This document shows, in pieces, positions 34,135-42,016 of a DNA stretch of 64,000 bases; positions within the stretch are counted from its first letter, which is position 1, and every line of letters starts with the position of its first letter. Source of the stretch: Acidobacteriota bacterium (GTDB lineage Bacteria > Acidobacteriota > Aminicenantia > Aminicenantales > Saccharicenantaceae); contig JBDKSB010000001.1 of assembly GCA_039683095.1 (NCBI GenBank), forward strand, positions 574,567-638,566, given 5' to 3'. Under the pieces are notes generated by a model. The model was not told where the DNA came from. It ran no database searches and saw nothing but the letters and a program-made list of their open reading frames with translations. The position numbers and the translations under genes are program-made.

Positions 34135-35145
34135 CTAGAGGATGAACTTGTCGACGAGGTTGATGAGGAAGAAGAAGACGCCGCCGACCAGGGCGGCGCC
34201 GGGGATGGTGAAGAGCCAGGCCCAGACGATCCTCAGGGTCACGCCCCAGCGGACGGCCGTCAGCCGCTTGGCCGCCCCGACCCCCGAGATGGCCCCGGTG
34301 ATAACGTGGGTCGTGCTGACCGGGACGCCGGCGTGCGTCGCGAAGAAGATGCTGATGGCGCTGGCCGTCTCGGCGCAGAAGCCGTCGATCGGCCTGAGCT
34401 TGGTGATCTTCTGGCCCATGGTCTTGACGATGCGCCAGCCGCCGGACAGGGTGCCGAGAGCGATCGCCGCCTGGGCCGAGAGGACGACCCAGAGCGGGAT
34501 GTGGAAGGATCTTGTCCAGCCGGCGGCGAAGATCAGGCTGGCGATGATGCCCATGGTCTTCTGGGCGTCGTTGCCGCCGTGGCCGAGGCTGTAGAGGGCC
34601 GCCGACAGGAGCTGGAGCTTGCGGGCGGCCTTGTTGATGCGGGCCGGGTTCTTGCGGCGGACGACCCAGGTCGTGATGGTGATGAAGAGGACGCCGAGGA
34701 GCAGGCCCATCAGGGGGGCGATGAAGATGAACAGGACCGTCTTGACCCAGCCCGAGGCGATGATGACCTTCGGGCCGGCCTTGACGATGGCCGCCCCGGC
34801 GTAGCCGCCGATGAGGGCGTGGGAGGAGCTCGTCGGCAGGCCCATGTACCAGGTGAAGAGGTTCCAGCCGATGGCCCCGAGCAGGGCGGCGAAGATGACC
34901 GGCGGCGTCACGACCGAGATGTCGATCATGCCCGCGCCGATCGTGTGGGCGACCCTGGTGCCGAAGATGAGGAAGGCGGCGAAGTTGAAGAAGGCGGCCC
35001 AGAGGACGGCCTGGCGCGGCGTCAGGACCCGGGTCGAGACGACCGTGGCGATGGAGTTGGCCGCGTCGTGCATGCCGTTGGTGAAGTCGAAGGCCAACGC
35101 GACCAGGATGATGAAGACGACGAACAAGAAACCGGCGCTGGGCAT
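34135..35145 (-). CDS. PiT-family low-affinity phosphate transporter
   Basis: The 336-residue inner-membrane protein belongs to the PiT family of phosphate:H+ or Na+ symporters. It has about ten helices and two inverted-repeat signature motifs, FDFTNGMHDAANSIAT near the N-terminus and GHGGNDAQKTMGI in the second half. The ATG at 35145 lies 5 bases after the PhoU-like gene, the usual pairing of PiT with its accessory protein. Confidence 0.95.
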   Translation of the reverse strand: MPSAGFLFVVFIILVALAFDFTNGMHDAANSIATVVSTRVLTPRQAVLWAAFFNFAAFLIFGTRVAHTIGAGMIDISVVTPPVIFAALLGAIGWNLFTWYMGLPTSSSHALIGGYAGAAIVKAGPKVIIASGWVKTVLFIFIAPLMGLLLGVLFITITTWVVRRKNPARINKAARKLQLLSAALYSLGHGGNDAQKTMGIIASLIFAAGWTRSFHIPLWVVLSAQAAIALGTLSGGWRIVKTMGQKITKLRPIDGFCAETASAISIFFATHAGVPVSTTHVITGAISGVGAAKRLTAVRWGVTLRIVWAWLFTIPGAALVGGVFFFLINLVDKFIL

Positions 35146-35150
35146 GAGGC

Positions 35151-35777
35151 TCAGGTGGACTTGACGATGATCTCTTCGATGACGTTGGCCACGTCCTCGC
35201 AGCGGTCGGCGGCGATCTCGAGCCGGGAGTAGATCTCCTTGAGCATGATGAGATCCTTGATCTCGGCGGGCGTCTCGGCCTTGGCGAAGAGATCGGAGAT
35301 GGCCTCCCGGCAGATGACGTCGGCCTCGTACTCGAGGATGTTGATCTGCTTGCAGAAGGCGTGGACATGGGCCAGCGATTTGAGGTGGTCGACGGCCTCG
35401 AAGATCTGGTCGACGGCCTGGACGATGATGTCGACGAGCTTCTTGATCTCGGGCGTCGGCCGGCCCAGCTTGTAGGTCCACATCCGGCTGGCCACGCCCT
35501 CGATGCAGTCGAGGACGTCGTCCAGGCCGCTGGACAGGCCGTGGATGTCCTCCCGCTCGAGCGGCGTGACGAAGGTGTCGCGCAGCCGGGCGAAGAGCTC
35601 GTGGGTGAGGTTGTCGCCCTGGTGCTCGATAGCCTTGAGGCGCTGGTACTTGCCCTCGACGTCCTCGTAATGGTCGACGAGGTCCTGCAGGGCCCGGGCG
35701 CCCTCCCGCAGATTGGCGGCGTCTTCCCGGAAGAGGTCGAAGAACTTGTGGTCCTTGGGGAACAGGTGCAGTTTCAT
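35151..35777 (-). CDS. PhoU-like (DUF47) accessory protein of the PiT transporter
   Basis: The 208-residue all-helical protein matches the DUF47/PhoU-like family that accompanies PiT transporters and is thought to control them. Typical features are EHQGDNLTHEL, TPLEREDIHGLSSGLDDVLD with the metal-binding acidic residues, and EIYSRLEIAADRCEDVANVIEE at the end. It is the first gene of the PiT operon. Confidence 0.93.
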   Translation of the reverse strand: MKLHLFPKDHKFFDLFREDAANLREGARALQDLVDHYEDVEGKYQRLKAIEHQGDNLTHELFARLRDTFVTPLEREDIHGLSSGLDDVLDCIEGVASRMWTYKLGRPTPEIKKLVDIIVQAVDQIFEAVDHLKSLAHVHAFCKQINILEYEADVICREAISDLFAKAETPAEIKDLIMLKEIYSRLEIAADRCEDVANVIEEIIVKST

Positions 35778-35829
35778 GACGGTTGTCTTGTACCCGAGTC
35801 GCCAATAGTATCGGAGCTTCGGGGGGATG

Positions 35830-36780
35830 TCAATCCGCGGCCGCCGCCCCCGCCGCCCCGGCTGCGACCTTGATCTCGAAGATCTGCCGGATCTTTCCGC
35901 CGCGCTCGCCCTGGCCCATGACGATCACGTCGACAAAGTGCGTGCCGGGCTTCAGGGGCTGGGCGAAACGGAACTCGACGGTCTTGCGGGCGTCGAGCTC
36001 GGCGCCCGTCATCGCGGCCTTCCGGGCGTCGGCGAAGCTCCGCTTGTCCGCGCCTTCGTCGGCGTAGATGTAGACGAGGAAGCGGAGGCCGATCTCCTGG
36101 AGGCCGTCATCGTTCTCCCGGAAGATCAGGCCCTTGGCCGGGAGCCGGACCACGATCTCCCGGGCTGCGGGATCGTAGACCGTCTCGAACTTGACGAACG
36201 GGCTGGCGAAGACGTCGTCGGGCCCGACGCGGCGGCCGAGCTTCATGAGGTCCATGGCCCCGAAGAAATCGCCTTCGGTCTCCACGATGCGGAACCTGCC
36301 GTCGCCTTTCTCGTCGGCGAAGACCACGGCCAGCTGGCGGCCGTAGTAGACCCAGATGTCGGTGAAGCCGTGGACGGAGGTGGTGTAGTCCGGGTTGTAC
36401 TCCTCGACCTTGTCCGGCGGGCCCATGAAGAGATAGACGCGGCCGCGGTCGGTGTTGTAGCCGGGGCCGCCTTCCTTGTTGAACCGCTTGTTGACATAGG
36501 CGACGCGGGCCTCGAACTCCCTGCGGAACTCGTTCTCCGGCGTGCCGGGATCGGGATCGCGCTTGAGCCAGAAGTCGGCGATGAACTCCCGGCGGCTCAC
36601 GGCGTCAGGCAGCCGCGCCCAGATCCTGGACTCTTCCCTGGTCATGATCAGGCGGGCGGTCTCGTAGAACGTCCGGCTTTCGGGATCGAGCTTGGGCTTG
36701 GCCGCCGCGATGGCCGCGGCGGCGAGGGCCGCGAGGCCGAAGGCCAAAGGAACGACTGCCGCCAGGACGCGTTTTTTCAT
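35830..36780 (-). CDS. Exported GWxTD-domain protein
   Basis: The 316-residue protein has a signal peptide (1-26) and the GWxTD domain, recognised by REFIADFWLKRDPDPGTPE followed by an EFEARVAYVNKRF helix and GRVYLFMGPPDKVEEY. The domain is common in acidobacterial and Bacteroidetes exported proteins, with unknown function. The ATG at 36780 is preceded by GGGAGGA. It stands alone, with a 131-bp gap upstream in which I see only a weak TAGAAT -10-like box (minus strand, 36819-36814). Confidence 0.87.
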   Translation of the reverse strand: MKKRVLAAVVPLAFGLAALAAAAIAAAKPKLDPESRTFYETARLIMTREESRIWARLPDAVSRREFIADFWLKRDPDPGTPENEFRREFEARVAYVNKRFNKEGGPGYNTDRGRVYLFMGPPDKVEEYNPDYTTSVHGFTDIWVYYGRQLAVVFADEKGDGRFRIVETEGDFFGAMDLMKLGRRVGPDDVFASPFVKFETVYDPAAREIVVRLPAKGLIFRENDDGLQEIGLRFLVYIYADEGADKRSFADARKAAMTGAELDARKTVEFRFAQPLKPGTHFVDVIVMGQGERGGKIRQIFEIKVAAGAAGAAAAD

Positions 36781-36911
36781 CGCTTCCTCCCGACCTGCTG
36801 TTTCTTTCATTCTACCACCCGGCGCGGCGCCGGAAAAGCGGCCCGCCGCCGGTGTGTGCTGGCCAGGATAAGGTTTCGCCTTCCGAAGGGAGGATGGCAG
36901 GCAGGAGCCGG

Positions 36912-38174
36912 TCAGAGCTTCAGGACGAGCCCGGCCCGGGTCAGCAGGGCCGTCAGCAGGAGGACGAGCCCGGTCATGACCGCCGCGTTGATCATGCCGG
37001 GGAGGCCGCCCGTCCCCGCCAGCGGCCAGAGCAGGCCGTCGATGTCGGCGTGAAGGAGCGTCCCAAGGAGGCCGGCCGCGTTCCCGATGAGCCCGGGCAG
37101 AAGGTAGGCCAGGAGAGGGTTCCGGCCTGCCGGGACGAGGAACCGGGCCGCTTTCCGGCCCTTGAGGACGTCGAGGCCCAAATAAAAAAGCAGGAAGAGA
37201 AGGCAGCAGAGGCCGGCCGTGGCCAGGCAATAGGATTCCGTGCCCCAGATCTTGCTGAAGCCGTGCAGCGGCCGGAGGATGAACCCGGCCAGGACGAGCG
37301 CTCCGCCGAGGAGACCCAGGAAGCGGGTCCGCCGGGCCGGCGTCCCGACATCGTTCCCCGGCAGGAAGACCGTCCCTGCCAGCATCCCCGACGTGACGAT
37401 GGCCGCGTGGGAGCCGAACAGGCTGCCGATGTTGAGGAACTCCGCGACCGGGCCGAGGAAGTCGAGGGCGCCGTGCCGGGCCCCGATGTAAAGGGCCGTC
37501 ATCAATCCGATGGCCCCGGCCAGGACAGTCCGGTCGCCGCGGCAGGCCAGAAAAAGCAGGCTCGCGGCCAGGTAGCACCAGCCGATCATGCCCAGGATGC
37601 CCCACCACGAGGTCTGGAGCGCGGTCACCCGGCCCTCGGCGCCCTGGCCCCGGAAGACGATGACGAGGACGAGAAGAACGATCGCGGCGGCGATCTTGAG
37701 GCCGAGGAGGGGGCGCCTCGTCCTCGCCGTCGCGCTTTTCGGGACGACGGTCCAGAGCGCGAAGACGGCCAGCGTGGCCAGGAAGTACCAGAGGTCCCGG
37801 CTCAGGCCCGTCGCCGCCGCCGAGAAGCGGTCCTCGTTGACGAGGATGACGCCCAGGAAGAGCAGGGCCAGGGTCCGGACGAGCACGTGGCCGATCAGGG
37901 CCGGGCCGGACCGGCCCTCGGCCCGCCGTTTCGTCAGGGCCAGGGGGATGGAGACCCCGACGATGAAGAGGAAGCCGGGGAAGACGACATCGGTCAGCGT
38001 GAAGACGTTCTGATCGGCTTTGGCGTGGCGAAGGATGAAGGGGATGGCCTTCATCCCGGCGATATAGTTGACGAAGATCATCGTCAGGATGTCGAAACCG
38101 CGGAAGGCGTCCAGGCTGGCCAGCCGCTCTTTTGCCGTGGCAGGGGCTGTCGCTCGACCGGGTGTTTCCATCAC
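36912..38174 (-). CDS. DUF5009 / NagX-like membrane acyltransferase family protein
   Basis: The 420-residue protein has about ten helices and starts with RLASLDAFRGFDILTMIFVN, the signature of the heparan-alpha-glucosaminide N-acetyltransferase-like (DUF5009) family. FTLTDVVFPGFLFIVGVSIPLAL is the next conserved block. Members occur in glycan-utilisation loci and may acetylate amino sugars at the membrane. It lies 17 bases after the TIM-barrel gene, so the two are probably co-transcribed. Confidence 0.87.
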   Translation of the reverse strand: MMETPGRATAPATAKERLASLDAFRGFDILTMIFVNYIAGMKAIPFILRHAKADQNVFTLTDVVFPGFLFIVGVSIPLALTKRRAEGRSGPALIGHVLVRTLALLFLGVILVNEDRFSAAATGLSRDLWYFLATLAVFALWTVVPKSATARTRRPLLGLKIAAAIVLLVLVIVFRGQGAEGRVTALQTSWWGILGMIGWCYLAASLLFLACRGDRTVLAGAIGLMTALYIGARHGALDFLGPVAEFLNIGSLFGSHAAIVTSGMLAGTVFLPGNDVGTPARRTRFLGLLGGALVLAGFILRPLHGFSKIWGTESYCLATAGLCCLLFLLFYLGLDVLKGRKAARFLVPAGRNPLLAYLLPGLIGNAAGLLGTLLHADIDGLLWPLAGTGGLPGMINAAVMTGLVLLLTALLTRAGLVLKL

Positions 38175-38191
38175 GGATCGCCTCCTCGGGA

Positions 38192-39061
38192 TCAGGATCT
38201 TCTGTTCGAACCTCCGGCCATGGCCGCCAGCGCCCCACGGACGTAGCCGACGGATTCCGCCAGGCCGGGGAGGGGGTCCCGGCCGTCCTTCTCGTGCTCG
38301 AAAGCGAGCGTGCCCCGGTAGCCGATCCGCCCCAGGGCGCCGAGCAGGCGGGGGACGTCGATGACGCCCCGGCCCACCTCGACCGTGACGCCCTCGGCCG
38401 TCGCCGCGGAGACGTCCTTCATGTGAACGTCGAGGATCAGCGGACCCAGACGGGCGGCCTCCGCCGCCGGATCAAGGCCTGCCCGGGCGCAATGGCCGAC
38501 GTCAAAACAGACCCCGATCCGAGGGTCGCGGCCGCCGATCCGTTCCAGGATCGACCGCGGCGTCGGGTAGCGGAGATCGCCCGGCCCATGGTTATGGATG
38601 GCCAGCCGGATGCCCGTTTCGCGGGCCCGCCGCTCGGCCCGGTCGAGCAGGCCGTGCTCGGGGACGCCGATCATGATCTCGAAGCCGCCGGCCCTGGCGT
38701 AGGCGAAGGCCCGGTCGACCTCGGCTTCGGTCGTCATGTAGATGACGCCGCAGCCGTAGGGGACGAATCCCTGGGCCCGGACCTTGTCGACCGTCGCCCG
38801 GATGGCCTCGGGCGGGCTCTCGAGCGGCAGGTGCATGTCCTTCAGGGTCAGGCGGGTGAGGCCGGCCCGGCGGGACTGGGCCAGCGTCGCGTCGAGATCG
38901 AACTCCCGGAAGGTGTAGGAGGCCAGGCCGAGCGCGAAATCCCCGGCCTGGGCCGGCCCGAAGTCGCCCGGCGCGGCGGCCGCCGCCGCTGGCCGGGACG
39001 CGGCGGCCGCGGCCGCGGCCAAAGACCCTCCGAGGAATCTCCGCCTTGTCAGCGTGTCCAT
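38192..39061 (-). CDS. Tat-exported sugar phosphate isomerase/epimerase-like TIM barrel
   Basis: The 289-residue protein has a twin-arginine signal (TRRRFLGGSLAA, then a long Ala run) and an AP endonuclease 2 / xylose isomerase-like TIM barrel. Metal-site stretches include IAIHNHGPGDL (as RLAIHNHGPGD), IGVCFDVGHCARAG and LILDVHMKD. The start at 39061 puts the twin Arg at the N-terminus; a longer frame to 39112 would run through the promoter. With that promoter the mRNA would be nearly leaderless. Exported relatives are frequent near carbohydrate genes in Acidobacteria and Planctomycetes, with unknown substrates. Confidence 0.85.
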   Translation of the reverse strand: MDTLTRRRFLGGSLAAAAAAASRPAAAAAAPGDFGPAQAGDFALGLASYTFREFDLDATLAQSRRAGLTRLTLKDMHLPLESPPEAIRATVDKVRAQGFVPYGCGVIYMTTEAEVDRAFAYARAGGFEIMIGVPEHGLLDRAERRARETGIRLAIHNHGPGDLRYPTPRSILERIGGRDPRIGVCFDVGHCARAGLDPAAEAARLGPLILDVHMKDVSAATAEGVTVEVGRGVIDVPRLLGALGRIGYRGTLAFEHEKDGRDPLPGLAESVGYVRGALAAMAGGSNRRS

Positions 39062-39067
39062 ACGGGC

Positions 39068-39097
39068 ACTATAACGGCTTTTCGCCGGCCCGGTCAA
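39068..39097 (-). promoter_or_regulatory. Promoter of the Tat TIM-barrel gene
   Basis: On the minus strand TTGACC (39097-39092), 18 bp and TATAGT (39073-39068) lie so close to the ATG at 39061 that transcription would begin at or within a base or two of the start codon. No ribosome site is visible. Confidence 0.55.
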
Positions 39098-39105
39098 TTC
39101 TCCCG

Positions 39106-39135
39106 TTGACATCCCCTTCGGCCCTGAATTAGCAT
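39106..39135 (+). promoter_or_regulatory. Promoter of the Tat isomerase-like gene at 39185
   Basis: TTGACA (39106-39111), 18 bp and TAGCAT (39130-39135). Its -35 box is 8 bp from the -35 box of the divergent promoter at 39068-39097, so the two genes may be co-regulated. Confidence 0.55.
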
Positions 39136-39184
39136 CGTCCGGGCGCCCGCGCCCTCATATCGCCAGACGAAACCGGGAGGTCAG

Positions 39185-40753
39185 ATGAACAAGCGAAAGA
39201 TCCCGTCAGGATGTTCCGGCTGCGCCTTGAGCCGTCGCCGCTTTCTGACCACGGCAGCCACGGCCGGGACCCTGGGCGTGCTGGCGCCGGCCGGCCTGTT
39301 CCAGGCCTGCTCCAGGGCGGAGAAGCTGAAGATCCGCGTCGTCTATGCCCTCCACGCCGTCGTCCAGCCCGGGCCCGACTGGCCCAATGTCGGCTTCGAC
39401 TTCCGGCCGGTCATGGACCGGACCACGGCGGCCCTGCGCCAGGCTTTCCCGGGGTGGGAGCTCCTGACGGCCATGGCCAAGGGAGAGGAGGAGGCCAGGA
39501 AGATCCTGGCCGGCGACGCCGCCGCGCCCATGGATGGCTACATCGTCGTCCAACTCAATTGCTGGAACCGGGTTGTCCAGACGATCGCCGCGTCCGGCAA
39601 GCCCACGCTCTACGTCGATTTTCCGTACGGCGGGAGCGGCGGCTTCCTGGTCTACACGGCCGAATTTCTGCGCAAGAAGACCCCCAACCTCGGCTTCGTC
39701 GCTTCGTCGAGGCCCGAGGATCTCGTCGCGGCCTGCCGCGCGTTCGTCCAGGTGAAGAGAAGCGGCGCGGCGAACGATTTCGGCGGGCTTGTCGCCGCGG
39801 CCCGGCGCGCGGCGACCCCGGCCCCGGGCGATCTCACCGTGACGGCCGACGACGTCGCCGTCCTGGCCCCGGCCGACTGCCTGAGGAAGATGAAGGAATC
39901 GAGGATCCTGGCCGTCGGCGGCGGCTGGCCCGGCATCGCCCCGGCCGTCAAGGAGGGGATGGGCATCGACGTCGTCGACGTGCCCTTCGCCAAGGTCAAC
40001 GAGGCCTGGGCCGCGGCCGACAAGGACGAGGCCAGGACCGTCGCCGGCCGCTGGGCAAGGACTGCGGCCAAGGTCGAGGGGGTCAGCCCCGAAACCCTCG
40101 TCACCTCGGCGGCCATGTATCTCGGCCAGAAGGCCGTCCTCAAGGAATACGGCGCCAACGCCATCACGATCAACTGCCTGGGCGGGTTCTACGGCGGCCA
40201 CATCCACGCCTATCCCTGCCTCGGCTTCCACGAGCTCAACAACGAAGGGCTCGTCGGCGGCTGCGAGTGCGACGTCCGCTCGGCGGCGGCCATGCTGACC
40301 GTGAACGCCCTGACGAACGGCCGGCCCGGCTACATCTCCGACCCGGTCATCGACACGTCCCGGCGGGAGATCATCTACGCCCATTGCGTCGCCTCGAACC
40401 GGCCTTTCGGCCCGGGCGGCCCGGCCAACCCGTTCGAGATCCTGACCCACTCCGAGGACCGCCAGGGCGCCGCGGTCCGCTCGATCCTGCCCGCGGGCTA
40501 TATGACCACCACGATCGAGGTCTCGCCGGAGCGGAAGCTCGTCCTCTTCCACCAGGCCAAGGCCGTCGGCAACTCGCCGGACGACCGGGCCTGCCGGACC
40601 AAGCTGGTCGCCGAGCCCGTCGGCGACATCGAGAAGCTCTTCGCCGAGTGGGACCAGTGGGGCTGGCACCGGGTGACCGTCTACGGCGACCTCCGGAAGC
40701 CGGTCTTCGAGCTGGCCGACGCCCTGGGCTGGAAGGCGCTCGAAGAGGCCTGA
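39185..40753 (+). CDS. Tat-exported L-fucose/L-arabinose isomerase-fold protein
   Basis: The 522-residue protein has a twin-arginine signal (LSRRRFLTTAATAGTLG) and a lipobox-like LFQAC ending at Cys42, so it may be a Tat lipoprotein. The mature part resembles the FucI/AraA isomerase fold, with GYIVVQLNCWNRVVQ, DFPYGGSGGFLVYTAEF, AITINCLGGFYGG and the late GWHRVTVYGDL. Cytoplasmic FucI interconverts L-fucose and L-fuculose; why this relative is exported is unknown. GGGAGG lies about 5 bases before the ATG. A GH29 fucosidase is encoded 3 kb further on, which makes a role in fucose or related deoxy-sugar use attractive but unproven. Confidence 0.82.
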   Translation: MNKRKIPSGCSGCALSRRRFLTTAATAGTLGVLAPAGLFQACSRAEKLKIRVVYALHAVVQPGPDWPNVGFDFRPVMDRTTAALRQAFPGWELLTAMAKGEEEARKILAGDAAAPMDGYIVVQLNCWNRVVQTIAASGKPTLYVDFPYGGSGGFLVYTAEFLRKKTPNLGFVASSRPEDLVAACRAFVQVKRSGAANDFGGLVAAARRAATPAPGDLTVTADDVAVLAPADCLRKMKESRILAVGGGWPGIAPAVKEGMGIDVVDVPFAKVNEAWAAADKDEARTVAGRWARTAAKVEGVSPETLVTSAAMYLGQKAVLKEYGANAITINCLGGFYGGHIHAYPCLGFHELNNEGLVGGCECDVRSAAAMLTVNALTNGRPGYISDPVIDTSRREIIYAHCVASNRPFGPGGPANPFEILTHSEDRQGAAVRSILPAGYMTTTIEVSPERKLVLFHQAKAVGNSPDDRACRTKLVAEPVGDIEKLFAEWDQWGWHRVTVYGDLRKPVFELADALGWKALEEA

Positions 40754-40793
40754 AAACGAGAACGTCCCCGAACCGCATCCGGGATTGACCAAG

Positions 40794-40822
40794 TTGAAGC
40801 CACGCGCCAATTAGGATAATAT
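40794..40822 (+). promoter_or_regulatory. Promoter of the NYN-LOTUS gene
   Basis: TTGAAG (40794-40799), 17 bp and TAATAT (40817-40822) precede the ATG at 40861; AAAGGA serves as the ribosome site. Confidence 0.45.
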
Positions 40823-40860
40823 AAGGCGGGGATTGTCCAGAAACGAAAGGAATACCCTAT

Positions 40861-41715
40861 ATGGCCGAGCCGTTCATCGAAGAGAAAACGAGAAAGGTCG
40901 CCCTGCTCATCGACGGCGACAACGCCCAGCCCTCGCTCATCGGCCAGATCCTGGCCGAGGCCGGCAAATACGGCCTGGTGACCATCCGCCGCATCTACGG
41001 CGACTGGACGACCGTGAATATGTCCGGCTGGAAGAGCGCCCTCAACGACAACGCCATCCAGCCGATCCAGCAGTTCCGCTACACCATCGGCAAGAACGCC
41101 ACCGACAGCGCCATGATCATCGACGCCATGGACATCCTCCACGGCCACCTCGTCGACGGCTTCTGCCTCGTCTCGAGCGACAGCGACTACACCCGCCTGG
41201 CCACCCGCGTCCGGGAGATGGGCTTCTTCGTCATGGGCGTCGGCAAGCGCTCGACGCCCAAGGCCTTCGTCAACGGCTGCAACATCTTCATCTACACCGA
41301 AAACCTCGTCCCGAAGCGGAGCGAGCGGGAGCCGCGGCGCCGCGACCGCGGCGGGTCCGGCCGCAAGGGCGGGGCCAAGGAAGCCAAGGAAGCGAAGGAA
41401 GCGAAGGAGCCGAAGGAGCCGAAGGAGGAGCGCGAAGAGCCCGAAGAGCGCGCCGAGGGGAGCGGCAAGTTCGACCCGGTCCCCCTGCTCAAGGGCGCCC
41501 TAGACATGGCTGTCCACGAGGACGGCTGGGCCAACCTCGGCGAGATCGGCTTCTATCTGCGCCAGCTCGATCCCGGCTTCGATCCCAGGACCTACGGCTT
41601 CAAGCAGCTGTCCCAGCTCATCAAGAGCCAGGAGAACCTCTTCGAGGTCCGGTCGCGGGCCGACGAGGCCGGCGGCGCGGCCATCTACATCCGCCTGCGC
41701 GAGAACCGCGACTAG
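40861..41715 (+). CDS. NYN (PIN-like) RNase with C-terminal OST-HTH/LOTUS domain
   Basis: The 284-residue protein begins with a NYN/LabA-type PIN-like nuclease domain (residues 10-150): VALLIDGDNAQPS with the first catalytic Asp pair, TDSAMIIDAMDIL and VSSDSDYTRLATRVRE with the later acidic residues. A charged Lys/Glu/Pro repeat linker (about 175-200) leads to an OST-HTH (LOTUS) domain (about 205-280), a fold that binds RNA or G-quadruplex RNA in other proteins. The same NYN-linker-LOTUS layout is known in many bacteria. A role in RNA turnover is likely; its target is unknown. Confidence 0.9.
   Translation: MAEPFIEEKTRKVALLIDGDNAQPSLIGQILAEAGKYGLVTIRRIYGDWTTVNMSGWKSALNDNAIQPIQQFRYTIGKNATDSAMIIDAMDILHGHLVDGFCLVSSDSDYTRLATRVREMGFFVMGVGKRSTPKAFVNGCNIFIYTENLVPKRSEREPRRRDRGGSGRKGGAKEAKEAKEAKEPKEPKEEREEPEERAEGSGKFDPVPLLKGALDMAVHEDGWANLGEIGFYLRQLDPGFDPRTYGFKQLSQLIKSQENLFEVRSRADEAGGAAIYIRLRENRD
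41386..41452 (+). repeat. Imperfect 9- to 12-base repeats coding a KEAKE/KEPKE linker
   Basis: Runs of GAAGCGAAG and GAAGGAGCC units encode KEAKEAKEAKEPKEPKEE within the NYN-LOTUS gene. It looks like a slippage-prone flexible linker. Confidence 0.7.
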
Positions 41716-41727
41716 CGGCCCTGGCGC

Positions 41728-41988
41728 TCAGGCCTTCTTCTTGCCGTTCCGCTTGACGAAGGCGGTCAGGAGGAAGCCGCAGCCGACCGCCAGCATCAGG
41801 ATCCCCCAGACCAGGTTGAGGTTGATGCCGAGCGAGATCGCGTACATGGCTTTGTCCGAAAGCAGGCCGTAAACCGTCAGCAGGACGCCGTAGGCGCTGA
41901 GCAGCCAGCCGATCGGGAGCTTGAGGTCGAGGAAGTGGCCTTGGCTCATGCCCGTCCCGGTATCTTTGGTTTCGTTCGTGTCGTTCAT
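41728..41988 (-). CDS. Small membrane protein co-encoded with a sodium symporter
   Basis: The 86-residue protein has two or three hydrophobic segments (about residues 27-45, 47-58 and 60-78) and a Lys-rich end (KRNGKKKA). It starts 28 bases after the symporter gene on the same strand. SSS symporters sometimes have a small partner (DUF485 with ActP, DUF4212 with its symporter). This protein has that size and position but lies downstream, and I do not recognise its family. Confidence 0.72.
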   Translation of the reverse strand: MNDTNETKDTGTGMSQGHFLDLKLPIGWLLSAYGVLLTVYGLLSDKAMYAISLGINLNLVWGILMLAVGCGFLLTAFVKRNGKKKA

Positions 41989-42016
41989 GGTTGACTCCTG
42001 CGGGACGCGGCGTCCG

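Noticed and set aside
35830-38238. An 802-codon version of the GWxTD protein
   Set aside because: The extra N-terminal part is an out-of-phase reading of the DUF5009 gene; the signal peptide at 36780 marks the real start.
41717-41734. A GGCC...GGCC hairpin between convergent genes as terminator
   Set aside because: Only a 4-bp stem with a long loop; too weak to list.
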